DNA of 64,000 nt. Source: Bacillota bacterium. Its GTDB lineage: Bacteria; Bacillota; Clostridia; Christensenellales; Aristaeellaceae. This document shows, piece by piece, positions 62,595 through 64,000 of this stretch; position 1 is the stretch's first letter; each line of letters begins with the position of its first letter. Both the position numbers and the translations under genes were made by a program. The stretch covers positions 1 through 64,000 of the forward strand of contig JAEYOW010000005.1 of the NCBI GenBank assembly GCA_023411375.1. The letters are read 5' to 3'. The notes beneath the pieces were generated by a model that did no database searches, was not told the DNA's origin, and saw nothing but the letters and a program-made list of their open reading frames with translations.

Positions 62595-63995
62595 GTGGCA
62601 ACAACGCGTATCATCCCCATGCACCGCAACAAGGGAAAAACCCTTTTACAATGCTTAACCGCTCGCACAGAGTACGCCAAAAACCCGGAAAAGACCCAGG
62701 CAGGCGAGCTGGTTTCTTCCTTCGCCTGCGACCCGAAAACCGTGGATGCGGAGTTTTTGCTTGCCAAGCGGGAATACAAAAGCATCACAGGCCGCAGTCA
62801 CGAACGCGATGTAATCGCTTATCAGGTGCGGCAGTCTTTCCGTCCGGGTGAGGTTACACCTGAGGAAGCCAATCATGTTGGTTATGAATTTGCGTCACGC
62901 TTTTTGAAGGAAAATCATGCTTTCATCGTAGCTACTCACGTTGACAAAGCGCATGTTCACAATCACATCATTTGGAATTCTACCAGTTTGGATTGCACCT
63001 GTAAATTCCGCAACTTTTGGGGCAGCACAAAAGCAATCCAACGATTGAGCGACACCATCTGCTTGGAGCACGGTTTATCCATTGTGGAAAATCCGAAAGG
63101 CAAAGGCGTGCATTACGGGAAATGGCTGGGAGATCGTAAACAGCCCACCCAACGCGATCTGCTTCGCGCCGCGATTGATACGGCGTTGGAGCAGAAGCCC
63201 GCCAATTTGGAGGCTCTCACGCGACTATTGAAGGAAAGTGGCATTGAGGTCAAAACAGGAAAGCAACTTTCTTTGCGCGGGGAAAATCAGAAGCGATTCA
63301 TCCGTCTGGACACGCTGGGAGCGGGTTATTCTCAAAATGAGTTGGATGCGATTTGCTCAGGAGAGAAAGCAGCCACACCGCGAAAACATCAGACTTTCCA
63401 TCGGGAAGAACCCTCGGTCAGCCTTTTAGTGGATATTCAAGCCAAACTCCAAGCGGGAAAAGGAGCAGGTTATGAGCGTTGGGCGAAAAAGTTTAACCTA
63501 AAGCAGATGGCACAGACGGTCAATTTCGTCACGGAACACGGATTCAAAAGTTACGACCAGCTTTCCGCGAAAGCTGATGAGGTATGCCAGCGTTTCAATG
63601 ATCTTTCGGTTCAAGTCAAAACCGCTGAAACCCGCATAGCTGAAATCGCAGTTTTACGAACTCACATACACAACTACATCAAGACCCGTGACGTTTATAC
63701 AGATTATCGCAAGGCGGGGTATTCCGCGAAATACCGCGCAGCGCATGAGGCGGATATTCTGCTTCACCAGGCCGCGAAGAAAGCCTTTGACGCACAAAAA
63801 CTGGATAAGCTACCCACGGTGCAGGCGCTGAATGCCGAGTACGCCACGCTGCTTTCGCAAAAGAAAACCGATTACGCCGAGTACCGAAAAACAAGAGCAG
63901 ATATGCGAGAACTGCTGGCTGCTAAGGCGAATTTGGGATTGCTGCTGGAGGTGAAAACGCCCAATGGGGAACGCACGAAACAGATCGAACGGTGA
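62595..63995 (+). CDS. MOBP-like relaxase (mobilisation protein)
   Basis: The GTG at 62595 is preferred because GAGGTGA stands 6 bases before it and the protein then starts VATTRIIPMHRNKGKTL, as relatives do. The 466-residue product has the candidate nucleophile Tyr in RTEYAKNPEKT near 28 and the three-His metal motif HVDKAHVHNHIIWNS (about 115-129). The C-terminal ~200 residues are helical and charged. It would nick oriT, stay bound to the 5' end and lead the strand to the VirD4 protein. The gene is complete, ending 5 bp before the window edge. Confidence 0.93.
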   Translation: MATTRIIPMHRNKGKTLLQCLTARTEYAKNPEKTQAGELVSSFACDPKTVDAEFLLAKREYKSITGRSHERDVIAYQVRQSFRPGEVTPEEANHVGYEFASRFLKENHAFIVATHVDKAHVHNHIIWNSTSLDCTCKFRNFWGSTKAIQRLSDTICLEHGLSIVENPKGKGVHYGKWLGDRKQPTQRDLLRAAIDTALEQKPANLEALTRLLKESGIEVKTGKQLSLRGENQKRFIRLDTLGAGYSQNELDAICSGEKAATPRKHQTFHREEPSVSLLVDIQAKLQAGKGAGYERWAKKFNLKQMAQTVNFVTEHGFKSYDQLSAKADEVCQRFNDLSVQVKTAETRIAEIAVLRTHIHNYIKTRDVYTDYRKAGYSAKYRAAHEADILLHQAAKKAFDAQKLDKLPTVQALNAEYATLLSQKKTDYAEYRKTRADMRELLAAKANLGLLLEVKTPNGERTKQIER

Positions 63996-64000
63996 CTTGC

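Larger units (their letters stand above)
29042..64000 (+). mobile_element. integrative conjugative element, Tn1549/CTn-like (partial)
   Basis: Gene content and order match Firmicute ICEs of the Tn1549 type: parA-parB, PcfB, VirD4, Maff2, VirB6, PrgI, VirB4, CD1108 NlpC/P60, DUF4315, DUF4366, class B sortase, Cna-B protein, TTRAP, giant methylase-helicase, DUF3849, MobC and relaxase. Nearly all genes read rightward with overlapping ends. The integrase and the right end are beyond the window. The left end is somewhere between about 28.4 and 29.05 kb and no direct repeat could be paired. Cargo includes a toxin-antitoxin pair and a reversed two-gene module at 50975-52592. Confidence 0.9.

Overview
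The window looks like one contig end from a GC-rich, low-copy-repeat Clostridia-type Firmicute, probably a gut lineage related to Christensenellales or Oscillospirales; this placement is an inference. It rests on strong AGGAGG ribosome binding sites, TTG/GTG starts, a T-box leader, GatCAB-type Asn-tRNA synthesis, YesM/YesN two-component genes beside sugar ABC transporters, and a Tn1549-like conjugative element. No rRNA, tRNA or CRISPR array was seen. The first ~40 bases are low-complexity G/C runs, probably an assembly edge.

Bases 1-28140 are chromosomal. On the minus strand lie a sugar-type binding protein and a GntR/FCD regulator. Divergent from them is a cysteine desulfidase-like gene (UPF0597). 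Next come a CAT/E2-fold acyltransferase-like gene, a decayed GNAT fragment, and a sugar ABC importer (binding protein plus two permeases) followed by its own YesM-type kinase and AraC-type response regulator. A consensus promoter and T-box then drive aspS-gatC (one fused gene), gatA and gatB, the indirect route to Asn-tRNA. After an amidohydrolase come minus-strand genes for an NlpC/P60-SH3 protein, a membrane protein and an unknown protein, then dinB and an ImmA/IrrE-type protease. The last chromosomal block is a GH127 beta-L-arabinofuranosidase operon (binding protein, two permeases, glycosidase). It converges on an ArsR-like regulator whose inverted repeat overlaps its own -10 box.

Bases ~28140-29090 are a junction: a 471-bp IS200/IS605 relic with an internally deleted transposase, and several perfect hairpins.

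From ~29 kb to the right edge is most of an integrative conjugative element of the Tn1549/CTn type, more AT-rich than the chromosome. The order is parA, parB, PP-loop protein, DUF6017, PcfB, VirD4/TraG, Maff2 pilin-like, VirB6-like, a Phd/ParE-type toxin-antitoxin pair, PrgI, VirB4, CD1108-type NlpC/P60, DUF4315, DUF4366 (CD1107), class B sortase, a 1906-residue thioester/Cna-B surface protein, TTRAP, a 2500-residue methylase-helicase, DUF3849, MobC, a small HTH protein and a MOBP-like relaxase. Together these supply partitioning, coupling protein, mating channel, surface adhesin and DNA processing. The integrase and both att sites are not in the window.

The main points for follow-up are: (1) a complete TnpV-family gene with its own RBS, encoded in another frame inside the helicase gene; (2) a reversed, AT-rich two-gene cargo (HNH-like protein plus unknown protein with an HVTT...NGIL motif) that may be a defence or toxin module; (3) the AspRS-GatC fusion under T-box control; (4) a perfect 27-bp palindrome inside parB; (5) a giant surface protein without LPXTG beside a class B sortase; (6) three ABC binding proteins that all lack a lipobox cysteine.
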